Assembly (NCBI GenBank): GCA_964517135.1
Contig: CAZFBA010000006.1
Location: forward strand, 87,566-151,565
Reading direction: 5' to 3'
DNA: 64,000 bases
Source: CAZFBA01 sp964517135
GTDB lineage: Bacteria; Cyanobacteriota; Vampirovibrionia; JBFMGH01
Under the pieces are notes generated by a model. It ran no database searches, was not told where the DNA came from, and worked only from the letters and a program-made list of their open reading frames with translations. Positions 17,712 to 25,970 of the stretch are shown here, in pieces. A program made the translations under genes and the position numbers. The first letter of the stretch is position 1, and each line of letters opens with the position of its first letter.

Positions 17712-18293
17712 CTATGCGTGTGTGGAATTACCCAGATAGGTGGTTAAAACATTTCGTATATATTGATTGGTCTCTTTATATGGTGGTACAGTGCCGTATT
17801 TATCAACAGCAGCAGGCCCTGCATTATAGGCAGCAAGAGCAAGTATAACATTACCACGATATTTGCCCAGTAAACTTGAAAAATATTTAGTGCCTGCCTC
17901 AACGTTCTGGGCAGGATCTTTAATATCTGTTACCCCCAGAGACCTTGCTGTATCAGGCATAAGCTGCATCAATCCTGTGGCACCTGCGGGGCTTTTAGCG
18001 TTCAGGTTATATCCTGATTCGTTCTTGATGATAGCATTAATGAGTTTGGCATCTACCCCGTATTTTCTGGCATTAGTCTTAATTAAGTCAATCAATACCT
18101 TCGGGCTAAGAAGTTTTACTGGCTGACTATCATTGGTATTAGGCATCAATTCTGAAAAACGCTTTACGCCTGCTGATTCTGTTCCATCGACAGTGTTGAT
18201 TTTATCATTGATCTCTCTGAGCCGTTCTTGAACAGGGGGCATAGAACGTATAGAATTTGTAACAGGTAATTGAAAACTGTATGTGGTGAGCAT
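17712..18293 (-). CDS. Lytic transglycosylase (SLT family) of the flagellar operon
   Basis: Cuts peptidoglycan glycan strands, probably to let the flagellar rod pass. The SLT domain covers residues 68-185. The catalytic glutamate is in IKNESGYN near 90, followed by GATGLMQLMPDTA and LALAAYNAGPAAVDKYG. Its N-terminal 60 residues are variable. There is no Sec signal peptide, so export through the flagellar apparatus is plausible, as for FlgJ. It is embedded between flgC and fliE where some lineages carry flgJ, and probably does that job. Confidence 0.9.
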   Translation of the reverse strand: MLTTYSFQLPVTNSIRSMPPVQERLREINDKINTVDGTESAGVKRFSELMPNTNDSQPVKLLSPKVLIDLIKTNARKYGVDAKLINAIIKNESGYNLNAKSPAGATGLMQLMPDTARSLGVTDIKDPAQNVEAGTKYFSSLLGKYRGNVILALAAYNAGPAAVDKYGTVPPYKETNQYIRNVLTTYLGNSTHA

Positions 18294-18299
18294 TTTGTA

Positions 18300-18746
18300 T
18301 TATCCTCTACCCATTTCTGTTGCTTTTTGTGCCATTTGCTTTGTTATTGTCATAATTGAAAGAACTGCTTCATAAGCTTTAGAGGTCATCATAGAATCAG
18401 CAATATCAGTCATTGCAGTTACGTTAGACATTGTTACATAACCATTCTCGTCAGCATCAGGATGACCTGGCATATAAACTTTTTCTCCTGGTGTGGGGTC
18501 TTCAATTACACCCGGCATATCAACGCCGCCCGGTGTAGAAGGTTTAATACCTGAACTAAAAATGTTTTCTTTAGCTCTGGCAAGAATTGCCTGAAATGAT
18601 ATATCTTCAGAGGGTGTAAGAACAGGTATTTTTCTCTTATAATTAGGTGTATCAGCGTTAGCAATGTTTTTTGTATACACATCTAATCTTTTAGATTGTG
18701 TCATTAAACCTCTTAAGCCAACTTGAAAAGTTTCTAATAAAGTCAT
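18300..18746 (-). CDS. flgC: Proximal rod protein FlgC
   Basis: FlgC is one of the proximal rod subunits. It shows the N-terminal rod motif (LRGLMTQSKRLDVYTKNIANADTPNYKRK), the short core (MPGHPDADENGYVTMSNVT, the FlgC hallmark near residue 90) and the C-terminal helix (SKAYEAVLSIMTITKQMAQKATEMG). At 148 residues it is full length. AGGGAGA precedes the ATG. It is 5 bases from flgB. Confidence 0.95.
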   Translation of the reverse strand: MTLLETFQVGLRGLMTQSKRLDVYTKNIANADTPNYKRKIPVLTPSEDISFQAILARAKENIFSSGIKPSTPGGVDMPGVIEDPTPGEKVYMPGHPDADENGYVTMSNVTAMTDIADSMMTSKAYEAVLSIMTITKQMAQKATEMGRG

Positions 18747-18751
18747 AGATA

Positions 18752-19105
18752 TTATCTCCCTACTTGAGCGATTGCTTTAATAGCAGTAATTAAGCTTGTT
18801 GAACGTCTTGAAACCATACTATAATAGAGAAAGTTTCTTTGCATATTTAACAGTTCTTCTTCAAGAACAACCTTGCCTTCAGGTTCAGTAACCATTGGGG
18901 CAGGGCCCATTTTTTTAGCGAGATCCGTAAGAACGGGGCTTCTCATAGATCCCAGAACTTCTTGAAAGTTGCTATTTTTCTTTACATAGCCTGGTGTATG
19001 ATAATTAGAAACATTGCTGGTTATTATTGTCTGATTTTTTGAAATCATATTAAGCAGTGTTCTTGCGACATCCATGCTTTGAAAGGTATTTATGAACTTC
19101 CCCAT
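18752..19105 (-). CDS. flgB: Proximal rod protein FlgB
   Basis: FlgB is the rod subunit next to the MS ring. The N-terminal motif is present (MISKNQTIITSNVSNYHTPGYVKKNSNF, a variant of the NLANxxTPGY signature), and the C-terminal family helix is LNMQRNFLYYSMVSRRSTSLITAIKAIAQ. At 117 residues it is near normal length. AAGGAGT precedes the ATG. It is transcribed just before flgC as usual. Confidence 0.92.
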   Translation of the reverse strand: MGKFINTFQSMDVARTLLNMISKNQTIITSNVSNYHTPGYVKKNSNFQEVLGSMRSPVLTDLAKKMGPAPMVTEPEGKVVLEEELLNMQRNFLYYSMVSRRSTSLITAIKAIAQVGR

Positions 19106-19117
19106 CTACTTTACTCC

Positions 19118-19825
19118 TTATTGCCTGAGGTTAATTGACTGTCTGTAAATTTGATCTGTATACTTAACAAGCTTCATACTTGAAATAAAAGAGCTATTGG
19201 TTCTTAATATCTGACTCATTGTTTCAAAGAAGTTCATATTGGAAGTTTCTGTGGCATACTGTTTAATGTATGAAGGGTTTTCAACAGTTTGAGGGGATCC
19301 TGAAGCTTCGGTAGGAACAACAAGATTTTTTCCGGCATCTTTTAAGTTGCCCGGGCTGGGGAAATTGACAATATTAAGCTTGCCAATTGCCCTTTTATCA
19401 TCTTCTTCTTTGATTTTGATATTGACTGTTCCATCGGGTTCAAAATAGAGTTTGAAATAGTTAACCGGCACTTTGATTCCGCTGCCGATTATTTCACCGG
19501 TGAGGGTGCTTAAATAACCTCTGGCATTAACTATAAAGCGCCCGTCTCTGGTGTAGGCTGTTGAGCCATCATGTTTAGTTACCACAAAATAGCCAGGACC
19601 ATCGATAGCAACGTCAAGCGGGTTTTTAGAGAGTTCAATGGCTCCCTTGCTGGCATCACCACGAAGTGTACCTTTGATTCGGCCTGCTTCATCAAGGAAT
19701 AGCTCAAAATCTTTTACCTTATAAGCAGGGGTACTGTAGTTAACAAGGTTAGTTGATACATAACCAAGTTTCTGAAATTGTGTTGTAGCATTGGTTGTGG
19801 CTCTTTTAACTATTTCATGAAACAT
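19118..19825 (-). CDS. FlgF/FlgG-type flagellar rod protein
   Basis: A distal-rod-type protein of 235 residues. It begins with the rod motif (QFQKLGYVSTNLVNYSTPAYKVKDFE). The FlgF/G core follows: PLDVAIDGPGYFVVTKHDGSTAYTRDGRF and NARGYLST. The C-terminal coil is MNFFETMSQILRTNSSF. The core strings are closest to FlgG/FlgF; assignment between the two needs phylogeny. Two such genes sit in tandem here, as flgF and flgG do elsewhere. AGAGGG precedes the ATG. Confidence 0.88.
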   Translation of the reverse strand: MFHEIVKRATTNATTQFQKLGYVSTNLVNYSTPAYKVKDFELFLDEAGRIKGTLRGDASKGAIELSKNPLDVAIDGPGYFVVTKHDGSTAYTRDGRFIVNARGYLSTLTGEIIGSGIKVPVNYFKLYFEPDGTVNIKIKEEDDKRAIGKLNIVNFPSPGNLKDAGKNLVVPTEASGSPQTVENPSYIKQYATETSNMNFFETMSQILRTNSSFISSMKLVKYTDQIYRQSINLRQ

Positions 19826-19850
19826 TATTGCCCTCTTTCGTTTATTTTAA

Positions 19851-20549
19851 TTATTGACCTCTACCCAGCATCTGAATAAGCTTGTTTGTCTGTTCATTAA
19901 GTATAATGAATGACTGTCTTGACGCTTCAAAATTACGTCTTAGCGGTAGCAGAGCAAAGGTTTCATTCATCAGATTGATGTTACCGTCTTCTACAAAGCC
20001 CTGAATGACTTTTACATCCTGCACAGGGGTTCCGTCTTCGCTGGCTACAGACAGCCTGCCTACGAATTCTTTACGGTTGTAGCTTTTATTATAAAGGTTA
20101 ATGGTTCCATCTTCGTCTAGTGTTATATCTTTCAGGTTACCGGGAATATAATGAAACTGTATGGGTTCGCCATCAGATCCAAGAACTTTTTCTTTATTGA
20201 GGTTAATTAGGTATCCGTCTTTATCAATTTCAAACCGGCCGTCACGGGTGAGTTTTACACCGTGCTGGCCTTTAATCTGAAAGTAACCGCTGTGATTAAT
20301 AATAAAATCAAGCGGGTTACCTGTTTGTCTCATACGGCCGGGCTGTGTATCTTTGATGGTATTCACGCCATGGCTGCCAATATACTCACAGAAGGACGTC
20401 ATAATCGGTATTTCACGCTGGGCTCCTGGCATGCTAAAATTTGTAATGTTCCTGGATATTATGTCCATCATTTTCATTTGTGTATGCATGCCACGCACGC
20501 TGATGTTTAAGCCATCATCGGCAATGGAGATACCGCCGTGTAATTTCAT
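19851..20549 (-). CDS. FlgF/FlgG-type flagellar rod protein
   Basis: Second member of the tandem rod pair, 232 residues. The N-terminal motif is ISVRGMHTQMKMMDIISRNITNFSMPG, the core has PLDFIINHSGYFQIKGQHGVKLTRDGRFEID, and the C-terminal coil is INLMNETFALLPLRRNFEASRQSFIILNEQ. The ITNFSMPG variant departs from the consensus NVxTPG. AAGGAGA precedes the ATG; 25 bases separate it from the next rod gene. Confidence 0.85.
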   Translation of the reverse strand: MKLHGGISIADDGLNISVRGMHTQMKMMDIISRNITNFSMPGAQREIPIMTSFCEYIGSHGVNTIKDTQPGRMRQTGNPLDFIINHSGYFQIKGQHGVKLTRDGRFEIDKDGYLINLNKEKVLGSDGEPIQFHYIPGNLKDITLDEDGTINLYNKSYNRKEFVGRLSVASEDGTPVQDVKVIQGFVEDGNINLMNETFALLPLRRNFEASRQSFIILNEQTNKLIQMLGRGQ

Positions 20550-20662
20550 TATTTGTCTCCTTCGTTCTCTCTTAAGCTTGTGTGGTGAGGTATAGAGGTG
20601 TGTGATTTTAAACGTGCAATGTTACATTTGTTTACATTATCGTTTTCGGCAAAATTTTAAAA

Positions 20663-21673
20663 TTATTTAATTTTTTCTTCCCTGTTTTTTATTAGAGTTT
20701 GCTTTTCATCAATAGCAAAAATGGTCTTGGCAATTTTATAAGCTGTATTCACAGTAATTACTGAGATTTTGCCTGATGGGTGTATGCTGATACTTTTTTG
20801 TGAGTCAGATTTAAGTTCTTTTGGTGTTTTCGATTCAGGAGTTTTTCTTGTTATAGTAGATATTTTACTGGTAATACCATTCTCATTAAGCTCGTTTTTA
20901 GTCTCTTTAACAATTTTTTCAATGACATTTGTTGCTACGCTGTCATTTTCGATATCTATTTCAATTGATTTATCAGGATTCAAAATGATAGTCACCTTAA
21001 AAACTCCAATATTAGCAGTTTTAATAAACATTACTAGCACTTCAAAATCTTCTGAGCCCTCTTCAGATTCTTGATATCCGAAAAATAGTTCAAGTTGCTG
21101 TTGCTGCATAAGAGGCAGCCAGGGCAAATACAGAAGCATAATGTTTGTCAGGGCGTCAGAGTGTGATATTTGTGATGAAATACTTATCTTCTGAATTATG
21201 CCGAGAATATCTCTGAGCTGGTTACTGCCTTCAAAAAAGAGGGCGTTGTTTTGTGTTAGCTGTATCAGCTTATTGATAACCTCTTTTGAATTAGTATTAA
21301 GTAATTGCTGGATATCTTTGAGGAGTATTTCAGCTTTGAGGTTTTTTAACAGGTTTGCTAGCTGGCTAGAATCAGTATTTCCAAAGGCAAGCATAGCAAG
21401 CAATAATCGTAAATCATTTGGCATAGCCAGAAGCTGACGTATAAGCAGCGTTAACTCTCTTGCATTAAGGGCATTTAGTGTATTGACAGTTGAAAACATT
21501 CTCTCTGTGAGCAGGTTTAAAGATGCAGAGGTAGAAGTATTCTGATAAGAAGGCATTCCGGAGTCTGATTTTGCAGGCGCAACACTGTTTGAGCCCGGGG
21601 TGGCAGACTGAGGGCTGCTTTGCGGAATACTTCTGGAAATATTTGCGCCTGTGTTTATATTGATGTTACTCAC
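20663..21673 (-). CDS. First gene of the flagellar operon, FliK-like protein
   Basis: I cannot name this 336-residue protein with certainty. The N-terminal 50 residues are Ser/Pro/Thr-rich. A helical, Leu/Gln-rich middle (residues 55-200) follows. A beta-rich stretch near residue 215 (VLVMFIKTANIGVFKVTIILNPDKSIEIDIEN) resembles the C-terminal export-switch domain of FliK. It could be a FliK paralogue or a domain-sharing regulator. Start is GTG at 21673 with AGAGAGGAA upstream. A sigma-28-type promoter lies 27-53 bases upstream, making this the first gene of the flagellar operon. Confidence 0.65.
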   Translation of the reverse strand: MSNININTGANISRSIPQSSPQSATPGSNSVAPAKSDSGMPSYQNTSTSASLNLLTERMFSTVNTLNALNARELTLLIRQLLAMPNDLRLLLAMLAFGNTDSSQLANLLKNLKAEILLKDIQQLLNTNSKEVINKLIQLTQNNALFFEGSNQLRDILGIIQKISISSQISHSDALTNIMLLYLPWLPLMQQQQLELFFGYQESEEGSEDFEVLVMFIKTANIGVFKVTIILNPDKSIEIDIENDSVATNVIEKIVKETKNELNENGITSKISTITRKTPESKTPKELKSDSQKSISIHPSGKISVITVNTAYKIAKTIFAIDEKQTLIKNREEKIK

Positions 21674-21699
21674 GAAAATTCCTCTCTTTGTGGTTTTAG

Positions 21700-21726
21700 T
21701 TATCGGAGAATTTTAAGAAAACTTGA
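21700..21726 (-). promoter_or_regulatory. Sigma-28 (FliA) type promoter of the flagellar operon
   Basis: Read on the minus strand: TCAAGTTT, an 11-base spacer, then TCCGATAA. The enterobacterial FliA consensus is TAAAGTTT, N11, GCCGATAA, so each half matches 7 of 8 with exact spacing. The -10 edge is about 27 bases from the GTG start of the first operon gene, giving a short leader that contains the ribosome binding site. Confidence 0.75.
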
Positions 21727-21867
21727 CCTATTCAACTTTTTTATTGTTCAGACTTTTCAGTATCAGGAAAGATCCCCGAAGAGAGGTTTATTATGATTAT
21801 ATTTATACTTTTCGAAATGGCAAATTTTCATCATTTGATAACCGGTTATCCCGGGCAATTAATTTGT

Positions 21868-22827
21868 CTATGTAAGTAGGTTGCAAATTTCATCTATACT
21901 GGATTCATGCTGGTGTATAAGTTTTTGTGCTTCAAAAACAAGGTTTTGCAGGTTTTTATCAGAGGTATTATCAAGATCATCGCTGGCTAATTCAAGCTCT
22001 GTTTGCAACCTAAAGTATTTATGTTGATTTCCGGATTTTTGCAGAATCCATTGTATTTGATAGTGTGTAGTATCACTTTCTCCATCGAGAAATATATCTA
22101 TAAGATTCCGAGCCCAGTGGAGTTGTCCCCAGTTGATGGCCTTATCGTAGTCAAGTTTTCGTGTTAATTCGCCTGTTCCCAGTGATACAATAAGAAAGCT
22201 GGTTTCCTCTTGAGCAAATTTAAAGGCATCTGCCAGGGCACACATTGCCGGATTATTCGCAATAACTCCTCCATCTATAAGGGGATAATAGCCATCCCCA
22301 TTGCGATCAAGCAGCTTGAAAGGCTCAAAATAAGTTGGTGCAGCAGATGTAGCACGAGCAATATAACGCATCCTAAAGTTATAGGCTTTATCATTAACAG
22401 CATGGCGTTTTTTAAAGAAAAATGGCAGGCGTCTTTCAATATCATAAGCAGGTATCAGTAATTCTGTAAGGCTTTCTGAAAGATAAGTATCTCCCAGACA
22501 TTCAGTAAGAACTTTTTCAATACCTCTGTGGCTGTATTTTTCGTCAAAATAATCTACAAAAGGTAATTTTTTAAAGATATGTTTCTTGAAAATCTCTTTA
22601 CCTCTGGTTTCATAGATTTCAGCAATCTCTTTAGCGAAATAATAAGGAAGATTATCATCTCCTGGTCTGGCAAGAAGCAGGGCCAGAATGCCTCCTGTAG
22701 AGGCACCTGCTATCATGTCGAACATTTCAGCTGTTTTTTTGCCTGTTTTGAGTTCTATATTTGCCAGTACCAGTGCGGGTATGATGCCACGGATGCCACC
22801 ACCGTCAATAGAAAGTATTTTATACAA
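21868..22827 (-). CDS. Patatin-like phospholipase
   Basis: Patatins are Ser-Asp dyad lipid acyl hydrolases. The oxyanion loop GGGIRGIIP is at residue 9, the catalytic serine in GASTGG near 43, and the catalytic aspartate in DGGVIANNPA near 185. All are intact, so it is probably active. The 319 residues match the soluble plant-patatin-like bacterial group. There is no signal peptide. It stands alone beyond the flagellar promoter. CapV effectors of CBASS defence look similar, but no nucleotidyltransferase gene is nearby. Confidence 0.92.
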   Translation of the reverse strand: MYKILSIDGGGIRGIIPALVLANIELKTGKKTAEMFDMIAGASTGGILALLLARPGDDNLPYYFAKEIAEIYETRGKEIFKKHIFKKLPFVDYFDEKYSHRGIEKVLTECLGDTYLSESLTELLIPAYDIERRLPFFFKKRHAVNDKAYNFRMRYIARATSAAPTYFEPFKLLDRNGDGYYPLIDGGVIANNPAMCALADAFKFAQEETSFLIVSLGTGELTRKLDYDKAINWGQLHWARNLIDIFLDGESDTTHYQIQWILQKSGNQHKYFRLQTELELASDDLDNTSDKNLQNLVFEAQKLIHQHESSIDEICNLLT

Positions 22828-23086
22828 GTTTAAATCTCCTTTTTAAATCATTATAGCAAAGAGGGTAAGGTAGTGGATATTAAAAACTGCATATGTATTA
22901 TTAACCATACATAAAACTATATCAAACAACATAAAAAATTAAACACTTCTAAAGCCCTCTATTTTATGAAATCTGATTACTTATGACTTTGATTATATTT
23001 TAAGCATACAAGTATAGTAAAAGTCTTTAAATTTTTTGATGTATAATTAAATCAGGGTATTAATCACTTTTTCAACGGGGTGGAAA

Positions 23087-23608
23087 ATGATTAGAAGTGC
23101 TTTTACAGTAACGTTAGTTATATTAATGCTTGCAATTCAGGTATCTGCCGTGTCATTTGCACAGGCCGGTGACAATATACCTTCAGGTAAAGAACTTGAA
23201 TATGCAAAACAGCTTTATATGCTTATAAATCAATTTGATAACAACGAAAATGTTTTTGTAGAAAAGATGAAAGATGTACCTATTACTGATAATGCCACTA
23301 TTTTAAAGGCTTTTAAAGGTAAATTTGACTATACTAAGCAATTTTATTTGACTGTAAGAGAACAGGTTCCTACAACAAAGTTTGTACCGGTACAAAAAAC
23401 CCTGCTGGAAGGCATTTATGGTAACCTGCAATATCTTCAGGTGGTTGTTAATGAGCTGGGAACAGGAAAAAATCTGATTGATATTAACAAAATTCACGGC
23501 AATAAGTTTCAAGCAGCCAATTCTGTCTATGAAAAAGGTGTTAAAGACTTTATGGCAGTGATTAAATCCTGGCAAAGACCCTATATAAAACAGGTTACAG
23601 GGCTTTAA
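23087..23608 (+). CDS. Secreted helical protein of unknown function
   Basis: A Sec signal peptide (residues 1-28, AIQVSAVSFAQA) is followed by about 145 residues that look all-helical. No cysteines and no recognised domain. The mature part has regularly spaced aromatic and charged residues (ELEYAKQLYMLINQF, FKGKFDYTKQFYLTVREQV). Likely a periplasmic or secreted protein. The ATG is preceded by GGGGTGG. It lies upstream of a response regulator gene but 140 bases apart, so co-transcription is uncertain. Confidence 0.75.
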   Translation: MIRSAFTVTLVILMLAIQVSAVSFAQAGDNIPSGKELEYAKQLYMLINQFDNNENVFVEKMKDVPITDNATILKAFKGKFDYTKQFYLTVREQVPTTKFVPVQKTLLEGIYGNLQYLQVVVNELGTGKNLIDINKIHGNKFQAANSVYEKGVKDFMAVIKSWQRPYIKQVTGL

Positions 23609-23749
23609 TACCTTTGACCTTCTAATACATATGTATTACTTTATCCTTCCCCTGTCTACCTGCATAAAAATTATTATTTTCTTTTATATTTTTTTCGTAG
23701 TATTTTATAATTACAATTTAAAGGTAACACGTAGCTATCTGGTAAAAAA

Positions 23750-24382
23750 ATGCAAAAACCGGTTAAAATACTCATTATTGACGACCAACCCGAAATTGTT
23801 TCAGAGGTATTGCCTGAATACGGATATGACATAACCGTTGCACTCGACGGACAAAAAGGGCTTGAGATACTAGAAAAACAGGAAAAGAAATTTGACCTGA
23901 TTTTACTCGATGTATTAATGCCCAACCTCAATGGCTGGGATGTCTTAAGAACAATACGGGATAATAAACAGCTTAAACATCTGCCTGTAATAATGATGAC
24001 TGCCCTTGATAGCGAAGTAGATCAAGTATCAGGCTTAAAAGTAGGGGCCGATGACTATATCACCAAGCCTTTTAATATACCAACTCTTCTGGCAAGAATA
24101 GAAGCCCTGATGAGAAGAGTTTCATGGACAAGCACAAAACCTACCCTGGACCTGCCTTTTGAAAGCGATAACGAGATACAAAGCCTTACCAACAGAGAAA
24201 AAGAGATTTTATCTCTGGTTGCCAAAGGGCTTAGCAATAAAGAAATATCAGAAAAGCTGTATGTTAGCGAACTAACTGTCAAAACTCATCTTAAAAACAT
24301 CTTTAAAAAGCTCAACGTTAGCAGCAGAACACAGGCTATCCTCATTGGCATTAATAAAGGACTGATTTCAGAAGCAAACTGA
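23750..24382 (+). CDS. NarL/LuxR-type response regulator
   Basis: A phosphorylation-dependent transcription regulator. The receiver domain spans residues 4-125, with acidic pocket IDDQPE, phospho-acceptor in LILLDVLMPN near 55, and the switch lysine in YITKPFN near 106. The C-terminal LuxR HTH (LTNREKEILSLVAKGLSNKEISEKLYVSELTVKTHLKN) spans about 145-205. All catalytic residues are present, unlike the paralogue at 32478-33122. No histidine kinase is adjacent. The ATG has a weak ribosome binding site. Confidence 0.93.
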   Translation: MQKPVKILIIDDQPEIVSEVLPEYGYDITVALDGQKGLEILEKQEKKFDLILLDVLMPNLNGWDVLRTIRDNKQLKHLPVIMMTALDSEVDQVSGLKVGADDYITKPFNIPTLLARIEALMRRVSWTSTKPTLDLPFESDNEIQSLTNREKEILSLVAKGLSNKEISEKLYVSELTVKTHLKNIFKKLNVSSRTQAILIGINKGLISEAN

Positions 24383-24593
24383 TCTTAAAAGCTGCTATGA
24401 TTAAATAGAGCTTTAAATGGTTTATAAAATGTTATTTATACTTCATTCAGGGCAATATACTATTTTATAGCCTCAAAAGTGTTTCTAGAACTACTTAACA
24501 ACATTAATGAACAAATGCCTTTCGGGTATAAGTTGTATTTGTAAGGACAATTGTATTAAAATTTAATTGACTGGAAAAAATGAGGGCAAAATT

Positions 24594-25484
24594 TTGAGTA
24601 TAACGTTTCAAGAGATCGTCGATAAACTTAATAACTACTGGGCAAAATATGGTTGCGTAATACAATATCCACTTGATATGGAAAAAGGGGCTTCTACCAT
24701 GAACCCCGCAACGTTTTTAAGAGTGCTGGGACCTGAACCCTGGAATGTGGCCTGCATTGACCCGTGCCGCAGACCTACAGACGGCAGGTATGGCGAAAAC
24801 CCTAACAGACTGCAACATTACTTTCAATATCAGGTTATACTAAAACCATCACCCCCCGATTCACAGGAGGTTTATCTCAATAGCCTCAACGCACTTGGTA
24901 TAGACCTGAATAAACACGATATACGCTTTGTAGAAGATAACTGGGAATCACCTACCCTCGGAGCCTGGGGAGTAGGGTGGGAAGTCTGGCTTGATGGAAT
25001 GGAAATTACCCAGTTTACATACTTTCAACAAGCCGGCGGGCTGGACGTTAAACCAGTAGCCCTTGAACTGACTTATGGCATAGAACGTATTTCAATGTAT
25101 CTGCAAGATGTTGACAATGTCTACGATGTAAAATGGAACAATACCGTAACCTATGGCGATATTTATCACCAGAATGAAGTAGAACAATCTAAATACAACT
25201 TTGAACTCTCTACACCAGATATAATCTTTAAACTTTTTGACCTATATATGCAGGAAGCCTCTAACCAGATTGAAAACGGTCTGGTTCTGCCTGCTTATGA
25301 GTTTGTTTTAAGATGTTCACACTCTTTCAACCTGCTTGATGCCCGGGGCGTAATAAGCAAAGACGAAAGAACCAACTATATTAATCGCATCAGAAAACTA
25401 GCCGAAAAAGTCGCCAGGCTCTACGTTGAGCAGCGCAAAGAAATGGAATACCCTCTAATGAAAAAAGAAAAGGTCAGCGTATGA
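24594..25484 (+). CDS. glyQ: Glycyl-tRNA synthetase alpha subunit
   Basis: The catalytic class II subunit of the alpha2beta2 glycyl-tRNA synthetase. It is nearly invariant in sequence: [61 protein letters not shown] and [16 protein letters not shown] at 24567 opens the frame but has no ribosome binding site. A TTG at 24594 follows GAGGG with 7 bases spacing and gives the expected N-terminus [12 protein letters not shown], so it is preferred. glyS is not in the window. The stop overlaps the nfeD start by 4 bases. Confidence 0.97.
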   Translation: MSITFQEIVDKLNNYWAKYGCVIQYPLDMEKGASTMNPATFLRVLGPEPWNVACIDPCRRPTDGRYGENPNRLQHYFQYQVILKPSPPDSQEVYLNSLNALGIDLNKHDIRFVEDNWESPTLGAWGVGWEVWLDGMEITQFTYFQQAGGLDVKPVALELTYGIERISMYLQDVDNVYDVKWNNTVTYGDIYHQNEVEQSKYNFELSTPDIIFKLFDLYMQEASNQIENGLVLPAYEFVLRCSHSFNLLDARGVISKDERTNYINRIRKLAEKVARLYVEQRKEMEYPLMKKEKVSV

Positions 25485-25969
25485 GAGAACTACTCTTACC
25501 AGGATGGGCAGAATTCATTATATGGATCATAATCGCCGGAGGTTTTGCAATATTTGAAGCCATAACACCATCATTTTTTCTTATATGGCTGGCAGGTGGA
25601 GCTGTTATAGCAGCTTTTATCGCTCTGGCAGGCTTTAATGAAGCTATTCAGCTGGGTGTATTCATTACTACATCTGTTGTGTTGCTGATGGTCGCAAGAC
25701 CACTGGTCAAAAAGTATATTGAACTCGATAAAGAAGCTGTTCCTGATAATGTATACAGTATCATAGGAGTAAAAGCCATTGTTTTAAAGCCTGTAGACCA
25801 GATCAGCGGCAAGGTAAAGATTATGAATACCGGCGAAACCTGGAGTGCTTATACTTATGAACACTTTGTTCCCATTGATGCCAATACACAGGTCATTATA
25901 AAAGAGATTGACGGCGCAAAACTTGTTGTTGTGCCAAGAAATTCTGAACCGGAGAATATAAAAACCTAA
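25481..25969 (+). CDS. NfeD-family membrane protein (short form)
   Basis: NfeD proteins pair with SPFH/flotillin proteins in membrane microdomains. Three hydrophobic segments are visible at about residues 10-30, 33-52 and 58-75. A C-terminal OB-fold domain ([35 protein letters not shown], ending VVPR) follows from about 92. The protease domain of long NfeD is absent. Its ATG overlaps the glyQ stop and the SPFH gene starts 1 base after its own stop, so the three are one translational unit. Confidence 0.92.
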   Translation: MRELLLPGWAEFIIWIIIAGGFAIFEAITPSFFLIWLAGGAVIAAFIALAGFNEAIQLGVFITTSVVLLMVARPLVKKYIELDKEAVPDNVYSIIGVKAIVLKPVDQISGKVKIMNTGETWSAYTYEHFVPIDANTQVIIKEIDGAKLVVVPRNSEPENIKT

Positions 25970-25970
25970 T

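Noticed and set aside
21868..22827. Patatin phospholipase as a CBASS (CapV) effector
   Set aside because: No CD-NTase or ancillary CBASS genes are adjacent; the neighbours are the flagellar operon and a secreted protein gene.
24383..24593. T-box riboswitch upstream of glyQ
   Set aside because: No GGGTGGTACCGCG-like T-box sequence or terminator hairpin is visible in the short leader.
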